The notes: a model not told the origin generated them from the letters alone. DNA of 64,000 nt from Amphritea balenae (GCF_003858655.1 NZ_RQXV01000002.1:62001-126000); one strand, 5' to 3'. Shown: positions 53,211 through 62,755, counted from the stretch's first letter. Numbers and translations are program-made.

Positions 53211-54462
53211 AGAACTGTTCTCTCGTTTCACTATCGCCCAGAAGTTTGTGGCTCTGATTATGTTGATCAGCTCGATCTCTATCATCTTTGCAACGGCAAT
53301 GTTCACCATGAATGAGTACTACTCAGCGGAACGTCAGTTGCGCGAGCGAGTCAATTTGTTAGGTGAAGTTGTGGCAGAAAATATAACTGCAGCGGTCGCT
53401 TTTGACGATAAGGACGCTACCGGTGAGTTGATCAACATTCTTAATGCCGATATGAGTATCCGCTTTGCTCAGGTGACGGATATTACCGGCGATATGATGG
53501 CCAGCTATGGTGATCGTAACTTTATCGATATGGATATTTCAGCTCTGTATAACAATTATGTTGTTATAGAAAGGGAGCTTTATCTGGACCGGCAAAGAGT
53601 AGGCCGGCTATTGTTGGTTGGAGATAAGGCTTCGTTTTATAGTCAGATTGAGGTCTACCTGGCGGTTGCTGTGTTCGTGTTAATCGGTTCAATACTGTTC
53701 TCTTTTGCGCTCTCATTCTGGCTACAGAAAAAACTTTCGGGGCCAATTATTCATCTTTCAAATGTCGCACGGGAAGTAAAAGATCAGGGCAACTATTCAC
53801 TTCGTGCAGAGGTGATGGAGAATGATGAGATCGGTGATCTGGCAACTGTTTTCAATGGGATGCTGGAGCAGATCGCAAGTCGGGATCATATGTTGGAGAC
53901 TGAAGTTAAAAAGCGTACAGAAGAGTTGGAGTTACTTAACCAAAAGTTGGCATCACAGGCATTTTATGACGGTTTAACCGGGCTGCCTAATCGTACTTTG
54001 TTTGAAAACAGATTATCAAAGGCTATGGCGCATCAGGACCGCCGGGGAGGTAAAGTTGTCTTGTTCTTTATCGACCTGGACGGATTTAAGCAGATCAACG
54101 ATACGATGGGGCATTCTGCCGGCGATGAACTACTGATTAAAGCGTCTGAGCGGCTAGCAGTCGAGTGTCGGGAGATGGATACCGTTGCTCGCTTCGGTGG
54201 TGATGAATTCATTATGTTGATGGTGCTTGATGAGGATGAGAATGTAGCCACTATCGCAGCGCGAATAGTTAAACAGTTTAACCGACCATTTCTGCTTAAC
54301 GGTGAAATGCGACGTATCACTCTTAGTATGGGGGTTGCTGTCTATGGTCAGCATGGTAACGATTTCGACACGTTGAAAACCTATGCGGATGAAGCGATGT
54401 ACGTTGCTAAAAAGAAGGGTAAGAATGGCTTCGTCATCAGTTCGGCAGACGTTTCCCTTTAA
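53203..54462 (+). CDS. yfiN: YfiN/TpbB-like diguanylate cyclase
   Basis: 419 residues from ATG 53203 (GGGAGA site). TM helix (about 12-33), periplasmic CHASE8-type sensor (about 40-145, LLGEVVAENITAAVAFDDKDA), TM helix (about 150-172), HAMP (about 175-228), coiled linker, GGDEF domain (about 255-415). The active-site motif GGDEF is at 332-336 and the I-site REMD at 323-326, so it is a product-inhibited cyclase. Domain order and coupling to yfiR match the Pseudomonas YfiN system. Confidence 0.94.
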   Translation: MIRELFSRFTIAQKFVALIMLISSISIIFATAMFTMNEYYSAERQLRERVNLLGEVVAENITAAVAFDDKDATGELINILNADMSIRFAQVTDITGDMMASYGDRNFIDMDISALYNNYVVIERELYLDRQRVGRLLLVGDKASFYSQIEVYLAVAVFVLIGSILFSFALSFWLQKKLSGPIIHLSNVAREVKDQGNYSLRAEVMENDEIGDLATVFNGMLEQIASRDHMLETEVKKRTEELELLNQKLASQAFYDGLTGLPNRTLFENRLSKAMAHQDRRGGKVVLFFIDLDGFKQINDTMGHSAGDELLIKASERLAVECREMDTVARFGGDEFIMLMVLDEDENVATIAARIVKQFNRPFLLNGEMRRITLSMGVAVYGQHGNDFDTLKTYADEAMYVAKKKGKNGFVISSADVSL

Positions 54463-54490
54463 AAGATAACAATCTAATTGCTAGTTTTTC

Positions 54491-54532
54491 TTTACATACG
54501 AAATAACATATATATGATTATTCGTATGTAAA
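54491..54532. promoter_or_regulatory. ArsR operator: 12-bp inverted repeat
   Basis: TTTACATACGAA (54491-54502) and its exact reverse complement TTCGTATGTAAA (54521-54532), separated by 18 bp that include the AT-rich ATATATAT. The right arm ends 9 bp before the arsR start codon, an expected position for a self-regulating ArsR/SmtB protein. Confidence 0.85.
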
Positions 54533-54541
54533 GAGGTGGCT

Positions 54542-54904
54542 ATGAATCCTGTTAGTTTCTATAAATGTTTCGCTGATGATACTCGTCTGAAATGCTTGTT
54601 GCTTATTCAGCAAGAGCAAGAGCTCTGCGTATGTGAGCTCACCACTGCTTTAGATGAAATACAGCCAAAAATTTCCCGCCATCTTGCGCTATTGCGAAAA
54701 AGTGGACTGCTGGTAGACCGGCGACAGGGGCAGTGGATTTTTTATCGAATTAATCCTGAGTTACCTACCTGGTGTCTGCAGGTTATAAGCACGACTGAGG
54801 CGGCTAATAATAGCTTCCTTAGTGATAGCGTTGCCCGACTGCATGCCATGGGTGAAAGACCTGAAAGAGCCGCTTTATGCTGTCATGCAGTAGAGGGTGG
54901 CTAA
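54542..54904 (+). CDS. arsR: ArsR-family metalloregulator
   Basis: 120 residues from ATG 54542 (AGAGG upstream). Winged helix with the arsenite-binding loop ELCVCEL in the recognition-helix region, then QPKISRHLALLRKSGLLVDRRQGQWIFYRI. A C-terminal CC pair (ALCCHAVEGG) could add metal ligands. It should repress the five-gene unit from the operator at 54491-54532 and release it on As(III) or organoarsenical binding. Confidence 0.95.
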   Translation: MNPVSFYKCFADDTRLKCLLLIQQEQELCVCELTTALDEIQPKISRHLALLRKSGLLVDRRQGQWIFYRINPELPTWCLQVISTTEAANNSFLSDSVARLHAMGERPERAALCCHAVEGG

Positions 54905-54905
54905 A

Positions 54906-55919
54906 ATGTTTGAACAGTTTACTCATCTGGCGGACTGGTTAGTATATGATCTGGCTGGGTTTTCAGTCACGACGAAGGCCGGCGATGCCTTGCACTTTTT
55001 TGTTGAAGATACCGCTAAGATATTTGCACTACTGTTGGTGATGATCTACCTGATAGCGTTAGTTCGGGCCTCGCTGAATGTTGAGCGCGTAAGAGATTAT
55101 CTGGCTGGAAAGCACCGGGGTGTTGGATATCTGATGGGCGCTGGCTTTGGTGCGGTTACGCCTTTTTGTTCTTGCTCCAGCATTCCCGTATTCCTTGGTT
55201 TTACCTCAGCTGGAATCCCGGTCGGGATCACTATGGCTTTTTTGCTCACCTCACCGCTGATTAATGAAGTAGCGGTATTGTTATTGATGAGTCTTCTGGG
55301 TTGGCAGTTTACGGTTTTGTATATCGTTATCGGTATGGCTGTGGGTGTATTGGGGGGACTGTTTCTCGATAGCATTCGTGCTGAACGCTGGTTGCAGTCG
55401 TTTGCAGCTGAAGCCCTGAAAAGAGGCCAGCAAAGTAGCGTTTCTCTAACGGCAGAGGCAGATACACAACCAGGCACAGAATCAAACCAGATGACCTTGG
55501 TTGAGCGACACAACTTTGCTAAAGCGGAGATGCTGGAGATTTTCGGCCGGGTCTGGAAGTGGGTAATCATTGGGGTTGGTTTGGGAGCTGCATTACATGG
55601 CTTTGTGCCGGATGGCTGGATTGAAGCGCATCTGGGCGATGGCCAGTGGTGGTCTGTACCTGCAGCAGTCGGTTTAGGTATCCCTCTCTACTCAAATGCG
55701 ACGGGTGTGATACCTGTGATGGAGAGTCTGATAGGTAATGGCCTGCCCGTCGGTACGACACTGGCCTTCTGTATGAGTACGGTCGCAGCGAGTTTTCCTG
55801 AATTTATTCTCTTGAAACAGGTGATGCAGTGGCGATTGCTGGCAATTCTGTTTGCCATGCTGTTGTGTGCATTCACCCTGGTAGGCTGGATCTTTAATTA
55901 TTTTTATCCAATGTTCTGA
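54906..55919 (+). CDS. ArsP/SO_0444-type permease
   Basis: 337 residues from ATG 54906, which overlaps a strong GAGGG site in the end of arsR; stop-to-start gap is one base. Eight or more TM helices. The key segment is GAVTPFCSCSSIPVFLGFTSAGIPVG, with the CSC motif of DUF318 permeases, repeated in weaker form in the second half (GIPLYSNATGVIPVMESL). Homologues are ArsP, which exports trivalent organoarsenicals, and SO_0444-type Cu/Zn exporters. In this operon arsenic is the more likely substrate. Confidence 0.87.
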   Translation: MFEQFTHLADWLVYDLAGFSVTTKAGDALHFFVEDTAKIFALLLVMIYLIALVRASLNVERVRDYLAGKHRGVGYLMGAGFGAVTPFCSCSSIPVFLGFTSAGIPVGITMAFLLTSPLINEVAVLLLMSLLGWQFTVLYIVIGMAVGVLGGLFLDSIRAERWLQSFAAEALKRGQQSSVSLTAEADTQPGTESNQMTLVERHNFAKAEMLEIFGRVWKWVIIGVGLGAALHGFVPDGWIEAHLGDGQWWSVPAAVGLGIPLYSNATGVIPVMESLIGNGLPVGTTLAFCMSTVAASFPEFILLKQVMQWRLLAILFAMLLCAFTLVGWIFNYFYPMF

Positions 55920-55934
55920 TTTGAGGAAGATGCA

Positions 55935-56171
55935 ATGAAAACCATCAAAGTGTTGGGCAGTGGTTGTGCAAAATGTACTAAAACGGCAGAGCTGATTGAG
56001 AAGCTGGCGGCAGAGCTTGGTGTTGATGTCAGGGTCATCAAAGAGACCGATGCTCAGACTATTATGACCTATGGTGTTATGAGTACTCCTGCAGTGGTGA
56101 TCGATGAGCAGCTTATACATAGCGGCAGTATTCCTACTCAGGTCGATGTATCCGGCTGGCTACAGTCTTAA
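55935..56171 (+). CDS. Small thioredoxin-fold protein
   Basis: 78 residues, the minimal redox-active disulfide family. MKTIKVLGSGCAKCTKTAELIEKL carries the CxxC pair, and MSTPAVVIDEQLIHSGSIP holds the cis-Pro loop. Such proteins often follow ArsP-like permeases. It may reduce or bind the arsenical or pass it to the permease; the exact role is unproven. GAGGAAG site upstream of ATG. Confidence 0.88.
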   Translation: MKTIKVLGSGCAKCTKTAELIEKLAAELGVDVRVIKETDAQTIMTYGVMSTPAVVIDEQLIHSGSIPTQVDVSGWLQS

Positions 56172-56198
56172 CCGAACAGAACAGGATTAAAATTAACA

Positions 56199-57203
56199 AT
56201 GAAAATAGGTATTAATGGCTTTGGCCGTATGGGGCGTCTGGCCCTGCGGGCGGCGTGGGACTGGCCGGGACTTGAATTTGTTCAGATTAATGATCCGGCA
56301 GGCGATACTGCGACGCTGGCACACCTGCTGACATTTGATTCAGTACATGGGATATGGCACCACGAGGCGACGGCTGAGGGCAGTGAGATGTTGATCGGTG
56401 ATCAGCGCTTACAATGTACTCAGAATTCTGCGATTGAGGATACTGACTGGTCTGACTGCGATATTGTTATCGAAGCGTCCGGGGTGATGAAAAGTCAGGA
56501 AAAATTACAGCCTTATCTGGATCAGGGGGTAAGGAAGGTGGTGGTTACTGCCCCGGTGAAGGAAGAGGGGGTGTTGAATGTAGTGATGGGTGTAAATCAA
56601 CATCTGTACGATAAAGATAAGTATCCAATTGTGACGGCAGCGTCATGCACGACTAATTGCCTGGCTCCGGCGGTGAAGGTAGTTCATGAAAAACTGGGTA
56701 TAAAACATGGTTCCATGACAACCATACACGATATTACCAATACACAGACGATTCTAGATGCGCCCCATAAAGATCTGCGTCGGGCACGGGCCTGTGGTAG
56801 TAACCTGATTCCGACAACCACCGGGTCGGCCACCGCGATTACCCATATCTTTCCTGAACTGAAAGGTAAGCTTAATGGTCATGCGGTGCGAGTGCCCTTA
56901 GCCAATGCATCAATCACAGATTGTGTATTTGAGTTACAGCGGGAAACGACAGAAGCTGAAGTGAATGCGTTGTTCCGGCAAGCGTCTGAAAATGAGTTGA
57001 AAGATATCCTGGGCTACGAAGAGCGTCCCTTGGTGTCAGTCGATTACAAAACTGATCCCCGCTCCTGTATCGTCGATGCGCTTTCAACGATGGTGATTAA
57101 TGGTACCCAGTTGAAAATGTACCTTTGGTACGATAATGAGTGGGGCTACGCCAACCGTACGGTAGAGCTGGTGCGAATGGTTGCTGAGCAGGAGCTGGCC
57201 TGA
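56199..57203 (+). CDS. ArsJ-associated glyceraldehyde-3-phosphate dehydrogenase
   Basis: 334 residues. GAPDH with Rossmann start [17 protein letters not shown], catalytic Cys150 in [15 protein letters not shown], and [25 protein letters not shown]. In ars operons this enzyme uses arsenate in place of phosphate to form 1-arseno-3-phosphoglycerate, which ArsJ then exports; together they give arsenate resistance without reduction. Three bases separate its stop from the arsJ start. The glycolytic GAPDH is presumably elsewhere. Confidence 0.94.
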   Translation: MKIGINGFGRMGRLALRAAWDWPGLEFVQINDPAGDTATLAHLLTFDSVHGIWHHEATAEGSEMLIGDQRLQCTQNSAIEDTDWSDCDIVIEASGVMKSQEKLQPYLDQGVRKVVVTAPVKEEGVLNVVMGVNQHLYDKDKYPIVTAASCTTNCLAPAVKVVHEKLGIKHGSMTTIHDITNTQTILDAPHKDLRRARACGSNLIPTTTGSATAITHIFPELKGKLNGHAVRVPLANASITDCVFELQRETTEAEVNALFRQASENELKDILGYEERPLVSVDYKTDPRSCIVDALSTMVINGTQLKMYLWYDNEWGYANRTVELVRMVAEQELA

Positions 57204-57206
57204 GTC

Positions 57207-58424
57207 GTGATTGCAGCACTAACTAAGCTGACACCCGAGATCAGGCAGTATCTGCTAGTAACCGGGAATTACTGGGCATTTACGCTGACCGACGGTGCAC
57301 TACGAATGCTGGTGGTGCTGCATTTTCATCAGTTGGGCTATAGTCCGTTAGCAATAGCGCTGCTGTTTCTGTTTTACGAAATCTTTGGTGTGATTACAAA
57401 CCTTGTCGGCGGCTGGCTCGGCGCCAGGATTGGGCTTAACCGTACCATGAATACCGGTCTCGGATTACAGGTAGCGGCGTTGGCAATGCTGTTAGTGCCA
57501 GCGACTATGTTAATGGTCCCTTGGGTAATGGCTGCTCAGGCGCTATCGGGTATCGCTAAAGACCTTAATAAGATGAGTGCCAAAAGCTCAATTAAATTAC
57601 TGGTTTCGGGTGATGCTCAAGGTACGCTTTATAAGTGGGTCGCTATTCTGACCGGGTCTAAGAATGCCCTGAAAGGGGCGGGCTTCTTTCTCGGAGGAGC
57701 GTTGCTCACCCTGTTGGGTTTTCAGGGAGCGTTACTGCTAATGGCGGCTGCTCTGGCTGTGGTCTGGCTATTCAGTCTGCTAATGCTGAAACGGGATCTG
57801 GGTAAAGCTAAAAATAAACCAAAGTTCAGTCAGTTATTTTCTAAAGCCAGAGCAATTAATTATCTCTCTGCGGCCCGTATGTTTCTGTTTGGTGCCCGGG
57901 ATGTCTGGTTTGTGGTTGCTCTGCCGGTCTATCTGGCCAGTAGCTTAGGCTGGGATCATTGGCGGGTAGGCGGTTTTCTGGCCCTCTGGGTTATCGGTTA
58001 CGGTATTATTCAGTCGTTTGCGCCTTACTTTACCGGTAAAAGGTCTGGTCGGGTTCCTGCAGGTAAAGAGGCATCACTCTGGGCGTTAGGCTTATCAGTA
58101 CTGCCGGTCATAATGGCGCTTTCTCTGTCGACCGGTTTTTACTCAGACACTATCTTGCTGGGAGGCTTGCTGGTCTTTGGGGGCATCTTTGCTATCAACT
58201 CTTCACTGCATAGTTATTTGATAGTCAGTTATGCTTCTGAAGATGGCGTTTCAATGGATGTAGGCTTTTATTACATGGCTAACGCGATGGGACGTTTAAT
58301 TGGCACAGTGCTTTCTGGGTACTTGTATCAGGTTGCAGGACTTACCGCCTGTCTTTGGTTTTCAGCTCTGTTCCTGGGGATAGCAACGGTTATTTCGCTG
58401 CTGTTGCCCCGACATTCGGGATAG
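57207..58424 (+). CDS. arsJ: Organoarsenical efflux MFS transporter
   Basis: 405 residues from GTG 57207, about twelve TM helices of the major facilitator type. RQYLLVTGNYWAFTLTDGALRMLVVLHFHQLGY (here split: YWAFTLTDGALRM and VLHFHQLGY), GIAKDLNKMSAKSSIKLL, and GSKNALKGAGFFLGGALL are highly characteristic of ArsJ. It exports 1-arseno-3-phosphoglycerate made by the GAPDH encoded just upstream. Last gene of the ars unit. Confidence 0.94.
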   Translation: MIAALTKLTPEIRQYLLVTGNYWAFTLTDGALRMLVVLHFHQLGYSPLAIALLFLFYEIFGVITNLVGGWLGARIGLNRTMNTGLGLQVAALAMLLVPATMLMVPWVMAAQALSGIAKDLNKMSAKSSIKLLVSGDAQGTLYKWVAILTGSKNALKGAGFFLGGALLTLLGFQGALLLMAAALAVVWLFSLLMLKRDLGKAKNKPKFSQLFSKARAINYLSAARMFLFGARDVWFVVALPVYLASSLGWDHWRVGGFLALWVIGYGIIQSFAPYFTGKRSGRVPAGKEASLWALGLSVLPVIMALSLSTGFYSDTILLGGLLVFGGIFAINSSLHSYLIVSYASEDGVSMDVGFYYMANAMGRLIGTVLSGYLYQVAGLTACLWFSALFLGIATVISLLLPRHSG

Positions 58425-58560
58425 GTATGTTTTCTTAGAGCTGCATATGTGAATAGCTTGTGTAAAAGGCTTGGGTGAATAGCCTGTTGTGTTTTATTCA
58501 GATGTGATGATCCGCTTTTCATATTGATGTAATCAGGTAAGCGCATCGGTAACAACAAAA

Positions 58561-58586
58561 AAGCTCTGGCAATATTGCCAGAGCTT
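58561..58586. terminator. Bidirectional terminator between arsJ and dctM
   Basis: AAGCTCTGGCAAT-ATTGCCAGAGCTT, a perfect 26-bp palindrome with an A run before it and T-rich DNA after it, serving the two convergent operons. Confidence 0.88.
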
Positions 58587-58642
58587 TTCAATTTTTGACT
58601 CAGATATTATATCTCTACTATAAGTCGCTACTGCTTAAGTCA

Positions 58643-59968
58643 TTATTTTCCAAAGATCAGCTCTGGTAACCAGAGAGCGATCTGAGGGAAAGATACAACC
58701 AGTGCAAGGCCGATGATCTGCAGGATAACAAAGGGTATTGCCGCTTTATACAGATCGTAGATTGTGACGCTTGGCGGCGCCACCGATCGCATATAAAAGA
58801 GATTGTAGCCAAAGGGGGGCGTTAGGTAAGCCGATTGCATGCTGATGATAAACAGCACAGCAAACCAAACTGTATCGAAACCCAGTGAATCTACAATAGG
58901 TACAAATAGCGGTACCGTAATAAATACGATAGCGAAGTCGTCCAGGAACATACCCAGTAGGAAGTAGCACCCAAGCATCGCGATAATGACCCAGTAAGGG
59001 GACAGCGCAGTATCTTCAATGAACTCTTCCAATACCATGCCTGCACCAAGGCCGATGTAGATCTTACTAAAGAATACTGCGGCTAGCGTAATCCATAGCA
59101 ACATACCCATTAGTTTGGTTGTGCCTATGAGTACTTCTTTCATTACCTCCCAGCTCAGTGTGCGGTAGATCAGAGCACAAAGTACTGAGCCAACAGCACC
59201 CACTGCAGAGGCTTCTGAAGGCGAGGTAACACCAAAGATAATACAGGATAGAACGGTGGCAATCAGTGAGCCAGGCAGGACCAGGGCCTTAAGCGCGACC
59301 AGTTTGCCGCGCAGATCGACACGATCTTCTTCAGCAATAGGCGGAGCCAGGGCAGGATTCATTTTGGCGCGGATATAGACATAAACAATATAGATACCAG
59401 CCAGCATCAAGCCAGGCATCAGGCCCGCAGCAAACAGTTTACCGACCGATTCCCGGGCCAGAAAGGCGTAGATGATCATCAGTACGCTGGGTGGGATCAA
59501 AAAGCCTAATGCACCGCCGGCCATGATCGTACCGGTCGCCAGTTTTTTGTCGTAACCCCGCTTGAGCATTGCAGGCAGAGCGATAATGCCCAGGCTGACA
59601 GTTGCCGCACCGGATACACCGGCCATTGCTGCGATCAGGGCGCAGACAATAACAGTACCCATGCCGAGGCCGCCTGGCGTCCCCCCCATGAGTTTATTGA
59701 TCATCTCAAACAGATCATCGGTAATGCCTGAGCGTTGCAGCATTAATCCCATGAAGATAAACATGGGTAGTGCAACCAACAGGAAGTTATCCATTGAGGA
59801 GAACGTGCTGATCGCTAGCAGTTCAATGCCCGCAGGCCCCCAGAGGAAGTAGGCAGAAGTCACACCAACGGTGAGTAGCGCCCAGGTCAGGGGGGCGCCC
59901 ATAATCAATAGCAGCAGCATGCAGCCGAACATGCCGCCTGTTACGACTAACGGATCAAGATCTAACAC
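58643..59968 (-). CDS. dctM: TRAP transporter large permease
   Basis: 441 residues, eleven to twelve TM helices, DctM family. GTG start at 59968 with AAGGA nine bases upstream. Typical segments: GAPLTWALLTVGVTSAY, LLVALPMFIFMGLMLQRSG, SGAATVSLGIIALPAMLKRGYD, FLIPPSVLMIIYAF and QSAYLTPPFGYNLFYMRSV. Forms the Na+-coupled channel of a tripartite importer with DctQ and DctP. Last gene of a dctPQM unit. Confidence 0.95.
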   Translation of the reverse strand: MLDLDPLVVTGGMFGCMLLLLIMGAPLTWALLTVGVTSAYFLWGPAGIELLAISTFSSMDNFLLVALPMFIFMGLMLQRSGITDDLFEMINKLMGGTPGGLGMGTVIVCALIAAMAGVSGAATVSLGIIALPAMLKRGYDKKLATGTIMAGGALGFLIPPSVLMIIYAFLARESVGKLFAAGLMPGLMLAGIYIVYVYIRAKMNPALAPPIAEEDRVDLRGKLVALKALVLPGSLIATVLSCIIFGVTSPSEASAVGAVGSVLCALIYRTLSWEVMKEVLIGTTKLMGMLLWITLAAVFFSKIYIGLGAGMVLEEFIEDTALSPYWVIIAMLGCYFLLGMFLDDFAIVFITVPLFVPIVDSLGFDTVWFAVLFIISMQSAYLTPPFGYNLFYMRSVAPPSVTIYDLYKAAIPFVILQIIGLALVVSFPQIALWLPELIFGK

Positions 59969-60025
59969 AATTAGCGTCCTTTTTTATTTTGTTCACTGCT
60001 CATTTAAAAAAACAAACACTAAAAG

Positions 60026-60556
60026 TTATTGTTCTACGACGTCCACAGCGGGAGTAATTCCAAGGGCCGTCCGCAGATCTCGGATAAAGTGTACCAGGCT
60101 TTGTAACCACATCAGGCCGACTGCTAATGGCAGAACCGACTTGAAAGGGTAGATAGGTGGAGCCCAGGTGCTTTTCGATGAAAGCTCACCGCTTTGCCAG
60201 GATTCTGCTGCAAATTCAAAAGCAACAACGAAGAAAACAGCAAAAATTACTAAGCCGATACCACCGGTAATAACATCCAGTATTGCGCGGCCGCGAACAG
60301 AGAATAAATGATAGATCGCTTCACTACGGACGTGGCCGTGGTGGCGATGGGTATATACACCCGCAAGGATACAGAACGTACCATATAGCATGGTCGTTGT
60401 TTCATGAGCCCAAGAAGTAGGACTATTAAACAGATATCGGGCGGTGATCTCATAGGTGAGAACAACCATCATAGCAAGGCACATCCAGGAGACGGCCCTG
60501 CCTATGAAGTCGGATATCTCGTCTTGCAAGTCAAGTAAGCGAGATATCCCGGACAT
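60026..60556 (-). CDS. dctQ: TRAP transporter small permease
   Basis: 176 residues with four TM helices, DctQ family (WMCLAMMVVLTYEITARYLFN, ETTTMLYGTFCILAGVYTHRHHGHVR split as LYGTFCILAGVY, and LPLAVGLMWLQSLVHFIRDL). ATG overlaps the dctP stop by one base (TAATG), showing coupling. Confidence 0.93.
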   Translation of the reverse strand: MSGISRLLDLQDEISDFIGRAVSWMCLAMMVVLTYEITARYLFNSPTSWAHETTTMLYGTFCILAGVYTHRHHGHVRSEAIYHLFSVRGRAILDVITGGIGLVIFAVFFVVAFEFAAESWQSGELSSKSTWAPPIYPFKSVLPLAVGLMWLQSLVHFIRDLRTALGITPAVDVVEQ

Positions 60557-61572
60557 TAGCCTCTCCCGGTTGCTTTAGCAGCGGCTTCCAGAATCTGGAT
60601 AGCTTTAGCGTTGCGTGGGGATTTAGCGGCTTCTTCTTCCCAGATTACTTTAGCTGCTTCGCGCAGGCGCGCCTGATCAGCTTCTGGAAGTGTGTTGAAT
60701 TCGAACAGGCCTTCGGTGCCCGCTTCAATAGAACCACTTACCATCCAGGTGTGCATCTTACGTGCGTGCTTAGCATAAGCCATTTCGATGATGCGTTTGT
60801 GATCGTCAGACATGGAATCCCATTTCGCCTTGTTGATCAGCATGTCATCAGCATAACCCGGGTTAACCATACCCAGGAAAGTGTAGTACTTAGCTGATTC
60901 ATACAGTTTCATCGCCTTGTACTCGTTGGTACCCGCGTAGATAACACCGTCGATAGTACCGGTAGACAGACCCAGGTACAGCTCTCCACCCGGCAGGTAT
61001 ACCGTTGGGATATCGAATTTTTCCAGAACCTTGGCAACAGAAGGTGTCGCACGGATCTTCATGTTTTTCAGATCGTCCAGGCTGTTAACCGGCTTAGTGG
61101 TCAGCAGGTCGAAGGGTCCGCCCATGATTGGCCCCAGGTAGTGAACGCCTTTCTCAGCGTAAGCTTCACGTACCAGATCATTCAGACCTTTAGTTTCGCA
61201 GATGTATTGAGCTTCGTCATAATCAGTCCATGCGCCTGGCAGACCGGCTTCGATAGAAGCGATGTCCAACTGGCCAGGCCAGTAACCAGCGTAACCCTGA
61301 CACATATCGATAGTACCTTTGCTTACTGCCTGAAGCATGTCAGCATTAGGTACAAGCTCACTACCACGGAAGCGTTTTACGCGCAGGGTCTTGTTAGAAG
61401 CTGTCTTAACGTCATCAACAAATGCATCATGCATCTCATCAGATTCAGTACCCCAGTATGTCTGCATACGCAGGCGAACAGTCGATGCTGCTTGAGCGTT
61501 GGTTGTGCTCATAGCCAATGGTGCTGCTGCAATACCTGCTGCTGCGGCCTTCAGAATATTTCTTCTTTTCAT
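60556..61572 (-). CDS. dctP: TRAP transporter substrate-binding protein
   Basis: 338 residues with a Tat-like signal (MKRRNILKAAAAGIAAAPLA, cleavage after AQA). DctP/TakP-type fold: VRLRMQTYWGTESDEMHDAF, ARG-containing MKIRATPSVAKVLEKF (the substrate-carboxylate Arg) and LYLGLSTGTIDGVIYAG. Closest by pattern to binding proteins for 2-oxo acids or related carboxylates; the ligand cannot be fixed. AGGAAG site before ATG. First gene of the unit. Confidence 0.93.
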   Translation of the reverse strand: MKRRNILKAAAAGIAAAPLAMSTTNAQAASTVRLRMQTYWGTESDEMHDAFVDDVKTASNKTLRVKRFRGSELVPNADMLQAVSKGTIDMCQGYAGYWPGQLDIASIEAGLPGAWTDYDEAQYICETKGLNDLVREAYAEKGVHYLGPIMGGPFDLLTTKPVNSLDDLKNMKIRATPSVAKVLEKFDIPTVYLPGGELYLGLSTGTIDGVIYAGTNEYKAMKLYESAKYYTFLGMVNPGYADDMLINKAKWDSMSDDHKRIIEMAYAKHARKMHTWMVSGSIEAGTEGLFEFNTLPEADQARLREAAKVIWEEEAAKSPRNAKAIQILEAAAKATGRG

Positions 61573-62046
61573 ATTACTTCCTAGGTCAGTTTCTGCGGGT
61601 TAATTTCATTATTATGTAAGTTCTTTTATCCAGCGACTGTTTAAAGACGACCTGATAGAAAAACTGAATCTACAGTATATTGCGCTTAAAGTAGTCTTTT
61701 TCTCTGTATTTTTATCTTAACTGGTCAAATTATGCATATTAGTGTTTGAAAACACCATCATATTACTAAGCTGAACGGTTACAGAGTGCTACTTATCTAA
61801 AGCACAGTATAGTCGCCGATCAATCATCCCTTCGTAAGAAGGATCCGGCCAAACGCTATTTATAGTCTAAACACTTCATCGGAGCCATCTGTAAGCGTCA
61901 GTTTGCTTGCTTATTTGCGACATTGGTAGGTCAAATTCAGCATGAATTGCGGTTAATCAATTTTTTGATCATTTTGCATACCAGCGCTTCTGAATTGCCA
62001 TTGTCTATACTTGGCAGTGAAGAGATGATGCGAACGGAGAGGCAAT
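61573..62046. other. Divergent intergenic region dctP / CBS-BON gene
   Basis: About 470 bp without a gene. Contains a small palindrome GTGTTT-GA-AAACAC at 61742-61755, about 175 bp upstream of dctP, which could be an operator; no regulator gene adjoins. Otherwise nothing recognised. Confidence 0.45.
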
Positions 62047-62742
62047 ATGAATGCTGCAGATATTATGACCACTTCCGTGATAACAGTAACTGCCGATACC
62101 AATGTGCGTGATATCGCTGCGCTGTTGCTTTCGAAACGGATCAGTGCCGTGCCAGTGATTGATGAAAACCGGAAAGTATTAGGTATTATCAGTGAAGGCG
62201 ACCTGATGCGCAGGATTGAAAATGATACAGGGGAACAGCATTCCTGGTGGATTGAGAATCTTTTTTCAGCCAGTCACGATGCCGAACATTACCTGAAAAC
62301 CCATGGTCGTCGAGCGGCTGAGCTGATGTCCACCGATCTGATCACGATAACCGAAGAAACTCCGCTGCATGAAATTGCCGGTTTGCTGGAAACTAATCAT
62401 GTGAAAAGGGTGCCGGTAATTCGCGGGGACAAACTGGTGGGAATTGTCAGTCGTGCTAATTTATTGCAGGGCCTGACTGCGAAAGGCCCTGTTACAGCGA
62501 CCATAGGATCGGCAGATGACCGGACGATCCGGGAAAGTCTGTTGCATGAGCTGTCTGACGAGGTAGGCATAGTGCAAGGCAGGGTCAACGTCACCGTCAG
62601 TGATGGTGTTGTCCAGCTGTGGGGCCTGGTTTACAGCGAGGCGGAGAAGAGTGCAGCTGAAGTTGCGGCTCTGAATACGGCAGGGGTCAGGTCAGTAGAG
62701 AATTTTCTGGGTCAACTGCCGCCCTGGATGTCGGAGGCTTGA
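62047..62742 (+). CDS. CBS-pair and BON domain protein
   Basis: 231 residues from ATG 62047 (GGAGAGG site). Two CBS motifs: residues about 1-58 (MNAADIMTTSVITVTADTNV, GIISEGDLMRRIE) and about 93-148 (AAELMSTDLITITEETPLHEIAGLLE, GIVSRANLLQGL). A BON domain follows (about 155-225; VNVTVSDGVVQLWGLVYSEAEKSAAEVAA). CBS pairs bind adenine nucleotides; BON binds phospholipid or acts as an interaction domain. Commonly linked to stress responses. It converges with the LysR gene, 13 bp apart. Confidence 0.92.
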   Translation: MNAADIMTTSVITVTADTNVRDIAALLLSKRISAVPVIDENRKVLGIISEGDLMRRIENDTGEQHSWWIENLFSASHDAEHYLKTHGRRAAELMSTDLITITEETPLHEIAGLLETNHVKRVPVIRGDKLVGIVSRANLLQGLTAKGPVTATIGSADDRTIRESLLHELSDEVGIVQGRVNVTVSDGVVQLWGLVYSEAEKSAAEVAALNTAGVRSVENFLGQLPPWMSEA

Positions 62743-62755
62743 GACTACCAGGTTG

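Noticed and set aside
54906-55919. Plain arsB or acr3 arsenite pump
   Set aside because: The CSC motif and two-half DUF318 layout are those of ArsP/SO_0444 permeases, not ArsB or Acr3.
61742-61755. Operator for the TRAP unit (GTGTTT-GA-AAACAC)
   Set aside because: A single short AT-rich palindrome far from the start and without an adjacent regulator; mentioned only in the intergenic entry.
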